64,000 nt of DNA from Bradyrhizobium sp. CB1717 (GTDB taxonomy: Bacteria > Pseudomonadota > Alphaproteobacteria > Rhizobiales > Xanthobacteraceae), in assembly GCF_029714325.1 (NCBI RefSeq), contig NZ_CP121666.1, forward strand, positions 4,402,001 through 4,466,000, in the 5' to 3' direction. Position 1 is the stretch's first letter. The number at the start of each line of letters is the position of its first letter. The translations under genes and the position numbers were made by a program. Below the pieces are notes generated by a model, which saw only the letters and a program-made list of their open reading frames with translations, did no database searches and was not told where the DNA came from. Shown in pieces: positions 1-7,776 of the stretch.

Positions 1-2
1 CG

Positions 3-2546
3 ACCGATCGTAGTCTCGATATCGGCGATCGCGGCCTGGTGGAAATCCATCTGCAGGGGATCGTGTCCGTTGCGGAGCAGGATGTCGTCGGCCAGCCGGA
101 AGGCGCGCCTGTCGCGATCACCTTGGAGCAGCTCGAGGCTGCGCTGACGTCGGCGGCCGCAACCGATGAGAGTGTCCTGAGTACCGACAATGTCCATGCC
201 ATTGGCGGGGCGGGCGAGAGCACAGTCGAGACGGCCGGGTTCTGGAACATTCGGGCCGACGATGGCCTGAGGTTTCAATTCGGGCAGACCCGGACCGGAT
301 TAGGGGCGTCGACGAGGTCGAGAAGTGTCGCCAGCGATTCGGCGGATGCAACGGAAGAGGGCGATGGCGCGTCTGCCGCGTCGGCTCACGCATCATCGAT
401 CGTGCTTGCTCATAGCGTGAAGGTTACGGCAGTTGAAAATCCCACATTGAAGAGTGAGCCGATCAATGCGGGCACCGGCGATTCGTCGGGGCTGAACGAG
501 ATCGTTCAGCCGAGCGTCGCAACGGCCGACAATGCGGGCCGCGGCAACTCCGAGCATGCTTCGGAGCAAGGAGCTGAAAAGGCCGCAGCCAGGGAGTCGG
601 CTGAAGATGACTCCAAGCCGGGTAACGGCGTCGGCAACGACAAGAAGACGGCGGAGCCGGCCGTGGAACACGGCAACTCGGAGCACTCAAACTCTGCAAA
701 GGCGGCCGCCGCGGAGACGACTGAAGCTGACACCAAGCCGGGTAACGGTGCCGGCAATGACAAGAAGACGGCGGAGACAGCTGAGGAGAAGCGCGGCAAC
801 TCCGATCACTCAAACTCTGCAAAGGCGGCCGCCGCGGAGACGACTGAAGCTGACTCCAAGCCGGGCAACGGTGTCGGCAACGACAAGAAGACGGCGGAGA
901 CGGCTGACGAGAAACACGGCAACTCGGGGCACGATTCGAAGCCAGAGACTGCAAATCTGGCGGCCACGGATTCGACTGAAGCTGACTCCAAGCCGGGCAA
1001 CGGTGTCGGCAACGACAAGAAGACGGCGGAGACGGCTGACGAGAAACACGGCAACTCGGGGCACGATTCGAAGCCAGAGACGGCAAAGTTGGCAGCCACG
1101 GATTCGACTGAAGCTGACTCCAAGCCGGGCAACGGCGTCGGCAATGACAAGAAGACGGCCGAGGCGGCCGATGAGCAACACGGCAACTCGGCGCACGATT
1201 CGAAGCCAGAGTCTGCAAAGCTGACAGCCACGGATTCGACTGAAGCTGACTCCAAGCCGGGCAACGGCGGCGGCAATGACAAGAAGACGGCCGAGGCGGC
1301 CGATGAGCAACACGGCAACTCGGGGCACGATTCGAAGCCAGAGACTGCAAAGCTGGCAGCCACGGATTCGACTGAAGCTGACTCCAAGCCGGGCAACGGT
1401 GGCGGCAATGACAAGAAGACGGCCGAGGCGGCTGACGTGGACCACGGCAACTCTGCGCGCGATTTACACCCAGCCTCTGCAAACGGACCGCAAGCAGCCG
1501 ACGTCGTCGACCCGGTCGTCGCAACGGACGATAGCGCGAGCCACGGCAACTCGGATCACGCTTCGAAGCCGGGGTCTGCAACGGCCGATGCTACGGAGCT
1601 GGCTGAAGTTGACTCTACACCGGGCAACGGTGGCGGCAATGACAAGAAGACGGCCGAGGCGGCCGACGTGGACCACGGCAACTCCGGGCACGATTTACAC
1701 CCAGCTTCTGCAAACGGACCGCAAGCAGCCGAGATCGTCGACCCGGTCGTCGCAACGGACGATAGCGCGAGCCGCGGCAACTCGGATCACGCTTCGGAGC
1801 CAGGGCCTGCAAAGGCAGCAGCCACGGAATTGACTGACTCCACACCGGGCAACGGTGTCGGCAATGACAAGAAGACGGCCGAGGCGGCCGACGTGGACCA
1901 CGGCAACTCGGCGCACGACTTACACCTCAACTCCACAAACGGACCGCAAGCGGCCGACGTCGTCGAAGCGGTCGTCGCAACGGACGATGGCGCGAGCCAC
2001 GGCAACTCGGATCACGCTTCGGAGTCACGGCCTGCAAAGGCGGCTGCCGCGGAATCGGCTGAAGCTGACCCCGCACCGGGCAACGGCGTCGGCAATGACA
2101 AGAAGACGGCAGAAGCGGCCGTCGTGGAGCACGGCAATTCGGGGCACGATTCACAGTCAACCTTTGCGGACGCAGCCGGGACCGTCGAACCGAGCGTCGC
2201 CAGCGGCGATAACGCCGGCCACGGAAACTCGCAGCAGTTGGCGCAATTTGCTGCGATCGCATCAGAAGCCGCACAGCCTGCTCAGGCTGCGTCCGAGGCC
2301 GGCAGCGCGAATCTAGACCTGGTGTTCCGCTTCGATAGCGCGGCAGCTTCTTCCACGCCCGTCGCGGTCGTTGTGCCTCAAGTGCTCGACACTCTGCTCG
2401 ATGCGCACGTGCCGCCGGGTCAGCAAAAGGCTCTCGAGATCATCGTCCAAATAACTGCCAGTGCGCTGGACGACCACGCGGCCAATCACGGCAACAGCGG
2501 TTCGCATCCTGCCACGGGACATGCGGCTCATGACTTGCTGATTTGA
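3..2546 (+). CDS. Repeat-rich hypothetical protein, 5' partial
   Basis: The reading frame is open to the left edge, so the gene starts upstream; the first in-window start-like codon is a GTG at 39. About 848 residues are visible. The centre is built from ten copies of a unit headed by PGNG[VGA]GNDKKTAE and followed by an HGNS[GAD]H motif. Early units are 44 residues, later ones are longer and carry an extra block around VVATDDSASHGNSDHAS. The composition is very rich in Ala, Asp, Glu, Gly and Asn, with no cysteine and no membrane segment in view. The C-terminal 100 residues are non-repetitive and end in HAAHDLLI. Gly/Asn/Asp-rich repeats resemble bradyrhizobial secreted or surface proteins, but that is inference. 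The function is not recognised. The next gene is on the opposite strand. Confidence 0.8.
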   Translation, partial: TDRSLDIGDRGLVEIHLQGIVSVAEQDVVGQPEGAPVAITLEQLEAALTSAAATDESVLSTDNVHAIGGAGESTVETAGFWNIRADDGLRFQFGQTRTGLGASTRSRSVASDSADATEEGDGASAASAHASSIVLAHSVKVTAVENPTLKSEPINAGTGDSSGLNEIVQPSVATADNAGRGNSEHASEQGAEKAAARESAEDDSKPGNGVGNDKKTAEPAVEHGNSEHSNSAKAAAAETTEADTKPGNGAGNDKKTAETAEEKRGNSDHSNSAKAAAAETTEADSKPGNGVGNDKKTAETADEKHGNSGHDSKPETANLAATDSTEADSKPGNGVGNDKKTAETADEKHGNSGHDSKPETAKLAATDSTEADSKPGNGVGNDKKTAEAADEQHGNSAHDSKPESAKLTATDSTEADSKPGNGGGNDKKTAEAADEQHGNSGHDSKPETAKLAATDSTEADSKPGNGGGNDKKTAEAADVDHGNSARDLHPASANGPQAADVVDPVVATDDSASHGNSDHASKPGSATADATELAEVDSTPGNGGGNDKKTAEAADVDHGNSGHDLHPASANGPQAAEIVDPVVATDDSASRGNSDHASEPGPAKAAATELTDSTPGNGVGNDKKTAEAADVDHGNSAHDLHLNSTNGPQAADVVEAVVATDDGASHGNSDHASESRPAKAAAAESAEADPAPGNGVGNDKKTAEAAVVEHGNSGHDSQSTFADAAGTVEPSVASGDNAGHGNSQQLAQFAAIASEAAQPAQAASEAGSANLDLVFRFDSAAASSTPVAVVVPQVLDTLLDAHVPPGQQKALEIIVQITASALDDHAANHGNSGSHPATGHAAHDLLI
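849..1450 (+). repeat. Tandem 132-bp coding repeats
   Basis: Units begin at 849, 981, 1113, 1245 and 1377, each exactly 132 bp (44 codons) apart and nearly identical in DNA as well as protein. Longer related units follow to about 2150. The near-identity of DNA implies recent expansion or gene conversion, and copy number may differ between strains. Confidence 0.9.
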
Positions 2547-2660
2547 ATTGTCGCTCGTCGTTGACGGCGGCAGGGGCAATCCGGCTCTCGCGTCCCGGGG
2601 GCAGGGCAGGTCTCGCCGTCACCCCTGAGGGGCTCGTGCGGCGGTGGAGAGCGGCCAAAA

Positions 2661-2685
2661 TAAAAACGGGGCCGTGAGGCCCCGT
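2661..2685 (-). terminator. Intrinsic terminator of rpmG
   Basis: Read on the minus strand, an 8-bp G+C-rich stem (2678-2685 with 2666-2673, loop of 4) is followed directly by a T-rich tract. It lies about 40 bp beyond the rpmG stop and could also limit read-through between the convergent repeat-protein gene and rpmG. Confidence 0.85.
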
Positions 2686-2724
2686 CAAAAGTCCGTAAGT
2701 ATCCCGCGATCTTCACTGATCTTC

Positions 2725-2892
2725 TTACTTGATCTTGGCTTCGCGGAATTCGACGTGCTTGCGCGCGACCGGGTCGTACTTCTTCTTGACCAGCTTGTCG
2801 GTCATGGTGCGCGAATTCTTCTTGGCGACGTAGTAGAAGCCGGTGTCGGCCGAGGACACGAGCTTGACCTTGATGGTGACCGCTTTGGCCAT
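2725..2892 (-). CDS. rpmG: 50S ribosomal protein L33
   Basis: A 55-residue basic protein that begins [20 protein letters not shown] and contains [18 protein letters not shown], the standard bacterial L33 core. L33 sits in the large ribosomal subunit near the E site. The copy lacks the CxxC pairs of zinc-binding L33, so it is the zinc-independent form usual in alphaproteobacteria. It has its own terminator on the minus strand and is apparently monocistronic. The length matches the family exactly. Confidence 0.97.
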   Translation of the reverse strand: MAKAVTIKVKLVSSADTGFYYVAKKNSRTMTDKLVKKKYDPVARKHVEFREAKIK

Positions 2893-3016
2893 GTTCTGAA
2901 CCTCAGAAAATTGGGGAATCTGGAGCCGGCCAAACGGCCCGCGTTGGCCGGCAACCTAGCCAGAAACCGCCTGATGTCAAGGTTTTAGGGGGCAGAAACC
3001 ACTCAAATCGGGCCGA

Positions 3017-4342
3017 TTACCCCTCAAAGAACCGGTTTTTCGGCCGGAGAAGGCCCAGATTCTCCCTCAAAGTGGCCCCTTCATACTCTTTGCGGAAAAT
3101 CCCGCGCTTCTGCAGCTCCGGGACCACCTTGTCGACGAAATCGTCGAGGCCCGCGGGCAGGAACGGGAACATGATGTTGAAGCCGTCGGAGCCGCGCCCG
3201 ACCAGCCATTCCTCCATCTGGTCGGCGATGGTTTTGGCGGTGCCGACGAAGGCGAGCCCACCATAGCCACCGACGCGCTGGGCGAGCTGGCGCACGGTGA
3301 GCTTGTCGCGCTTGGCGAGGTCGACCATGCGCTGGCGGCCGCTCTTGCTGGCGTTGGTCTCCGGAATCTCCGGCAATTGTCCATCCGGATCGAAGCCGGA
3401 GGCGTCTGTACCGAGGATGACGGACAGCGAGGCGATGGCGCTGTCGTAATGCACGCGGCTGTCGAGGAGGGCGCGCTTCTCCTTGGCCTCGTCGACGCTG
3501 TCGCCGACCACGACGAAAGCGCCGGGCAGGATCTTGAGATGTTCAGGATCGCGGCCGACCTTCTCCATGCGGCCCTTGATGTCGGCATAGAGCTTCTGGC
3601 CGTCGGCGAGGCTGCCGCCGCCGGTGAACACGGCTTCCGCGGTCTCGGCCGCGAGCTGCTTGCCGTCTTCCGATGCGCCGGCCTGCACGATCACCGGCCA
3701 GCCCTGCACGGGGCGGGCGATGTTGAGGGGGCCGCGCACCTTCAGATATTTGCCGTTGTGGTCGAGCGTGTGCATCTTCGCGGGATCGAAGAACAGTCCG
3801 CTCTCGACGTCGCGCACGAAGGCGTCGTCCGCGAAGGAATCCCACAGGCCCGTGACGACGTCGTAGAACTCACGGGCGCGCTTGTAGCGCTCGGCGTGCT
3901 CCATGTGGTCGTCGAGGCCGAAATTCAGCGCCGCGTCCGGGTTCGAGGTGGTGACGATATTCCAGCCCGCACGGCCGCCGCTGAGATGGTCGAGCGAGGC
4001 GAAGCGCCGCGCGACGTGGTAGGGCTCGTCGAAGGTGGTCGAACCGGTCGCGATCAGGCCGATCCGCTCCGTGACGGCCGAGAGCGCCGACAGCAGCGTG
4101 AACGGCTCGAACGAGGTCACGGTGTGGCTGCGCTTGAGCGCATTGATCGGCATGTTCAAGACGGCGAGATGATCGGCCATGAAGAAGGCGTCGAACTTGC
4201 CGGCCTCGAGCTTCTGGATCAGCTGCTTGATGTGACCGAAGTTGAAATTGGCGTCGGGCCATGCCCCGGGATAACGCCAGGCGCCGGTGTGGATGCTGAT
4301 CGGGCGCATGAACGCGCCAAGCTTGAGTTGCCGTTGTGCCAT
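3017..4342 (-). CDS. LLM-class flavin monooxygenase, NtaA/SnaA/DszA type
   Basis: 441 residues, the usual length for the nitrilotriacetate-monooxygenase-A branch of the bacterial luciferase-like family. The N-terminus has the characteristic HTGAWRYPGAWPDANFNFGH stretch, followed by AEAGKFDAFFMADH-like sequence and the SGGRAGWNIVTTSNPDAALNFG block (about residues 137-158) typical of these FMNH2-dependent TIM-barrel enzymes. They oxygenate sulfonates, sulfones, chelators or pristinamycin-type substrates using reduced flavin from a partner reductase. No reductase gene is adjacent, so the substrate cannot be assigned. It begins with ATG at 4342. Neighbours are rpmG downstream and a divergent membrane protein upstream. 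Confidence 0.9.
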   Translation of the reverse strand: MAQRQLKLGAFMRPISIHTGAWRYPGAWPDANFNFGHIKQLIQKLEAGKFDAFFMADHLAVLNMPINALKRSHTVTSFEPFTLLSALSAVTERIGLIATGSTTFDEPYHVARRFASLDHLSGGRAGWNIVTTSNPDAALNFGLDDHMEHAERYKRAREFYDVVTGLWDSFADDAFVRDVESGLFFDPAKMHTLDHNGKYLKVRGPLNIARPVQGWPVIVQAGASEDGKQLAAETAEAVFTGGGSLADGQKLYADIKGRMEKVGRDPEHLKILPGAFVVVGDSVDEAKEKRALLDSRVHYDSAIASLSVILGTDASGFDPDGQLPEIPETNASKSGRQRMVDLAKRDKLTVRQLAQRVGGYGGLAFVGTAKTIADQMEEWLVGRGSDGFNIMFPFLPAGLDDFVDKVVPELQKRGIFRKEYEGATLRENLGLLRPKNRFFEG

Positions 4343-4458
4343 CGCGCCCTAAGTCCGTTCTGGGTGTCGTTCGCAAAGACATAGGGACGCGGAGGAACTC
4401 TGCCATTGGGATGGCTGAGAAGAATTTTTTGTTTTTCGTGACGCGCACAGCACAATCG

Positions 4459-4498
4459 CGTCATTCCGGGCTCACGCTGCGCGCGCCCCGGAATGACG
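4459..4498. repeat. Short CGTCATTCCGGG palindromic repeat
   Basis: An imperfect palindrome whose ends read CGTCATTCCGGG and its reverse complement, enclosing a GC-rich centre. It has the same termini as the larger copy at 25326-25407. It lies in the 220-bp gap between divergent genes. Confidence 0.75.
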
Positions 4499-4564
4499 GG
4501 GAGGGGCCATCGAACCAATCCGCCGCTCAGCCCGACCAAGCCATGACCCCGAGAGGAGACTTCA

Positions 4565-5107
4565 ATGGCCGGCGCAATGACAGTGGATGGCGGCATGGTC
4601 CGCATCGACCGGCCCATGCCCTGGGTCGGTCGGCTGTTGTCGCTGCCGCTGCTCGGCGCGAGCGGCTATCTCCTGTGGAATGTCGCGCTCGGCCTGCGCC
4701 AGGATTTTTCCGGGTTCGGCCGGCTCGCCGACGACCTCGTGCCGGTGCTGGTGTTCACGGGGCTCGGGCTGCTGGTCGGAATTCCCGGCCTGATCCTGCT
4801 CACCTTCCGCACCTTCGTCGTGCTCAACGAGGCGCTGCGCCAGATCGTCATCACCCGACAGTTCGGCCCGCTGAATTTTCGCATGCACCGCAATCTCGGC
4901 GACTACCACTTCATCAGCATCACCGAGGACTATGATCCGGAGCTCACGGCCTACGACGTCAATCTATGCGGCAACAAGGGCACCGAACCGATCACGCTGG
5001 TGAGTTTTACCCGGCGTGAGGAGGCGGACAGGCTCGCGAGCGAGATCGGCCGTGTCCTGAAATTGCCGGCGCGCGACTATGTCGGCACCGAGCCGGACGA
5101 GAGCTGA
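4565..5107 (+). CDS. Hypothetical membrane protein
   Basis: 180 residues starting at an ATG with GAGAGGAG upstream. Two hydrophobic segments are visible, about residues 20-42 (LLSLPLLGASGYLLWNVALG) and 57-80 (LVPVLVFTGLGLLVGIPGLI), followed by a soluble C-terminal half of about 100 residues containing NEALRQIVITRQFGPLNFRM. That half resembles the layout of small PH-like membrane-anchored proteins, but I do not recognise a family. The gene ends just before a metallophosphoesterase gene on the same strand, which may be cotranscribed. Confidence 0.75.
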   Translation: MAGAMTVDGGMVRIDRPMPWVGRLLSLPLLGASGYLLWNVALGLRQDFSGFGRLADDLVPVLVFTGLGLLVGIPGLILLTFRTFVVLNEALRQIVITRQFGPLNFRMHRNLGDYHFISITEDYDPELTAYDVNLCGNKGTEPITLVSFTRREEADRLASEIGRVLKLPARDYVGTEPDES

Positions 5108-5174
5108 TCAAGGCCTGGTTGCGACACGTTCCGGAAATTGCCATCCTCGCGGCCAAACACGGCGATGGAAGGCC

Positions 5175-6533
5175 ATGACCTCTGCGAACAATTCCATTCC
5201 CGCGCTTCTGCCGCGCGGCAAGGGCCACCAATTTCTGTTGTATGGCGACTCGTGCTCGGGCGTGCCCGGTGCCCTGCACGAAAAGACCTTCGCCTCGGTC
5301 AACGCAGTCGTTCAACGCCTGAGACCGCAGCCCGACTTCGTTCTCTTTCCGGGCGATGAAATCATCGGACTGACGCCGGATCCGGACGCGCTACGTGCGC
5401 AATGGCGCTATTGGCTGGATACGGAAATGGCATGGCTAGACCGTGCGGCCATTCCGATGTGGCACACGACCGGCAATCACACGACCTATGATTTGATGAG
5501 CGAGGCGGTGTTTCGCGCAGTGCTGGACCTGCCGGACAATGGGCCGCCGGGGCAAGCCGGTCTGTCATACTTCGTGAGGCGCGGCGATCTCCTGATGGTG
5601 TTCGTCAACACGCTCTGGAGTGGCCTTGGCGGTGAGGGCCATGTCGAGCTGGCGTGGCTGGAGGCAACGCTCAGGGAGCATGGTGATGCCCGGCACAAGC
5701 TCGTCCTTGGTCATCATCCGGTGTTTCCGATCAACGGCTTTACAGGGACATACCAGCGCGAGATCGGCCACGAATACGCTCGCCCGTTCTGGGACATCCT
5801 GGTGAACGAGAACGTGCTTGCCTATCTGTGCAGCCACATCCTCGCCTTCGACGTTCAGGCCCATCGCGGTGTCCTCCAGATTTGCACTGCGGGCGCGGGA
5901 ACGGCTCACAGGATGCCGGAAGGCGTCGAGTATCTGCATTGCATCCAGGCTGCGCTCGACGAAGAGGGCCTGCGTTACCAGGTGCTCGATGTCGACGGCG
6001 CCGTCAGGGAGAAGTTGGAATGGCCGCTGCGCGACCCTGATCCCGCCCGGTGGAGGGAGCTGCCGCTCGGGGAAGCCGAAGCGCCGTTCAGCGGACGTGT
6101 GGAGAGCGGACATAGGATCGAGCTGAGACTGGTGGGACAAAGTGCTGCGACCGACGTCGCATCGGCGCAGACGATTTTCACGGCTTTCGCGCCTGGTTCG
6201 ATTGCGCCGTTCTGGCTGGGGCTTCGGGGACCGAGGCAAACTCTGACAGCCATCGTTGGTCGGGAGCCGGGACGCAGCCCAACCTATTGGTTCGGACCTG
6301 ATCTTCCGGCAGGCGACCGCTTTGATATTCACGTCGCGATCTATCCGGATATGGGCCCCGGCGGTCTGCTCTGCCGCCATCACGACTCTCCGCGCTGGTC
6401 GTCCTTCATCTCTGCGACGTCGCGAGGGCTGGACCAGCTGGCGTGGCCCCGGCATTGGGCGATCGGCCACGGACAAGGTGGCCGCGAAGACCGGGCCTTC
6501 AGAGGTGCCGCGCTGAGTTTGCTGATCGCGTGA
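5175..6533 (+). CDS. Metallophosphoesterase family protein
   Basis: 452 residues. The calcineurin-like phosphoesterase metal sites are readable in order: GDSC near residue 25, FPGDE near 60, TTGNH near 103 and LGHHPVFP near 180, with later histidines (CSHILAF) completing the dimetal centre. The C-terminal 150 residues look like an extra beta-rich domain. The open frame extends upstream to 5079 inside the preceding gene, but the ATG at 5175 with GGAAGG just upstream leaves a clean 67-bp gap and fits the domain start. No signal peptide is obvious. The substrate (phosphodiester or phosphomonoester) is not predictable from sequence. Confidence 0.83.
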   Translation: MTSANNSIPALLPRGKGHQFLLYGDSCSGVPGALHEKTFASVNAVVQRLRPQPDFVLFPGDEIIGLTPDPDALRAQWRYWLDTEMAWLDRAAIPMWHTTGNHTTYDLMSEAVFRAVLDLPDNGPPGQAGLSYFVRRGDLLMVFVNTLWSGLGGEGHVELAWLEATLREHGDARHKLVLGHHPVFPINGFTGTYQREIGHEYARPFWDILVNENVLAYLCSHILAFDVQAHRGVLQICTAGAGTAHRMPEGVEYLHCIQAALDEEGLRYQVLDVDGAVREKLEWPLRDPDPARWRELPLGEAEAPFSGRVESGHRIELRLVGQSAATDVASAQTIFTAFAPGSIAPFWLGLRGPRQTLTAIVGREPGRSPTYWFGPDLPAGDRFDIHVAIYPDMGPGGLLCRHHDSPRWSSFISATSRGLDQLAWPRHWAIGHGQGGREDRAFRGAALSLLIA

Positions 6534-6561
6534 GCGGGCCTGGAGAGCTCTGGCGGCTGGA

Positions 6562-7311
6562 TCAGCCCAGAATGTCCTTCTGCATCTTGCCGCCGTAGAA
6601 ATGGAAGAACGGCACCGGCGCGTCGTGGCGGAGCGGGCCGGTGGCAAGGCGGGTGTCGAGCTCGTTGAGAACGTTGCGCGTCATCGGGTGCAGATCGGCC
6701 AGCGGCTTCGAGCCGAGCTCGACCCAGACCAGCTCGACCAGCTCGGCATCGGCGTGGATCACGCCCTCGACACGGTGGGTGATCGCGGAGGCATCGGCGG
6801 TGAAGAAGCGGGTGTCGAACCGCTTGACGCGGCCGGGCGGGGTGATCGCGCGCGCGATCAGGAACAGGCTGGAGGGATCGGGCAAAAGGCCTGCATCCGC
6901 AAACGGCTTCCACGGACCTTCGAGCCTGGCCTTGCCCTCCGCCTTGCGGCCAAGACAGAGGCCGGTCTCCTCGCAGGCCTCGCGGATCGCGGCGATCGCC
7001 AGCGATTTTGCGCGCGAGGCCGGCGTCTTCGGGCTGCCCTTGGCGAGATTGGCTTCCAGCTCCGCGGTGATGGGCGCAGCGCAGGGCACGCGGTAGTCGT
7101 CCTTGTCGACACGGCCGCCGGGGAAGACGAACTTTCCGGGCATGAACACGACCTTGTCGTGTCGCTTGCCAACCAACACTTTCGGCATGGCGCCGCTGCG
7201 ATCGACCAGGATCAGCGTCGCCGCATCCTTCGGGCGGAAATAGGGATGATGGTCGGCTTCCTTGCCCTCGTGGATTTTGGCCTTTTCTTCTGCCTGCGAA
7301 ATATCCGTCAT
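6562..7311 (-). CDS. NUDIX hydrolase
   Basis: 249 residues. A NUDIX box lies around residues 100-122, with the REACEETG core that binds divalent cations; the preceding FVFPGGRVDKDD is the usual strand and glycine-rich turn. NUDIX enzymes cleave nucleoside diphosphates linked to another group; this longer form resembles the NUDT19/coenzyme-A-type branch, which is a guess. ATG at 7311 is preceded by GTGAGGAC and is preferred over the TTG four codons upstream. It is the last gene of the minus-strand run topA-rnr-DUF983-NUDIX. Confidence 0.88.
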   Translation of the reverse strand: MTDISQAEEKAKIHEGKEADHHPYFRPKDAATLILVDRSGAMPKVLVGKRHDKVVFMPGKFVFPGGRVDKDDYRVPCAAPITAELEANLAKGSPKTPASRAKSLAIAAIREACEETGLCLGRKAEGKARLEGPWKPFADAGLLPDPSSLFLIARAITPPGRVKRFDTRFFTADASAITHRVEGVIHADAELVELVWVELGSKPLADLHPMTRNVLNELDTRLATGPLRHDAPVPFFHFYGGKMQKDILG

Positions 7312-7342
7312 GTCCTCACCCAAACCGTTTCTTGCTTATTGC

Positions 7343-7774
7343 TTAGACCGGCGGAATACCATCCGGAGGGTTCTCGTCAAAGCCGTGCATGCGCAGAGCC
7401 CATTGCAAGCCGACCACGGCGCCCTTGACCGGCTGAAGCAGTGCGAGTGAAGCAAAGAACGTGAAGGGCAGATAGGCCGCGAAGCTGATCCAGACCGGCG
7501 TGGTGTAATTTGTCTCGATCCAGAGGATCGCGGGCACCACGATGTGGCCGACGATGACGATGACGAGATAGGCCGGCAGATCGTCGGCGCGGTGCGGCGT
7601 GAAATCGAGACCGCAGACCGAGCAATTGTCGGCGGTCTTCAGGAAGGCGCGGAACAGTTTTCCCTCGCCGCAGCGCGGGCAGCGGCCGCGGAAGCCGCGT
7701 TTCATCGCCGTCCAGACGTCGCGCTTCTCGACGAGGCCGGTCTCGCGCGTCCAGATCTTCGGGGCCGTGCTCAT
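7343..7774 (-). CDS. DUF983 membrane protein
   Basis: 143 residues. An N-terminal treble-clef-like zinc ribbon, CPRCGEGKLF ... CSVCGLDF (two CxxC pairs near residues 32 and 53), is followed by two transmembrane segments (LPAYLVIVIVGHIVVPAILW and a second around residues 95-118). This is the DUF983 layout. Function unknown; the family is common in alphaproteobacteria beside rnr, where it may be cotranscribed. A GTG at 7783 is an alternative start that overlaps rnr by 7 bp; ATG at 7774 leaves 2 bp. Confidence 0.85.
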   Translation of the reverse strand: MSTAPKIWTRETGLVEKRDVWTAMKRGFRGRCPRCGEGKLFRAFLKTADNCSVCGLDFTPHRADDLPAYLVIVIVGHIVVPAILWIETNYTTPVWISFAAYLPFTFFASLALLQPVKGAVVGLQWALRMHGFDENPPDGIPPV

Positions 7775-7776
7775 CG

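Noticed and set aside
849..1450. CRISPR array
   Set aside because: Units are 132 bp, contiguous and coding in one frame, without spacers.
463..1581. Long minus-strand and other-frame open frames across the repeat protein gene
   Set aside because: They repeat with the same 132-bp period as the plus-strand frame and give Arg/Ser/Pro-rich or Leu/Val-rich products typical of antisense translation of a high-GC repeat.
5079..5174. Upstream extension of the metallophosphoesterase
   Set aside because: Overlaps the preceding gene and has no fold; ATG at 5175 has a good ribosome site.
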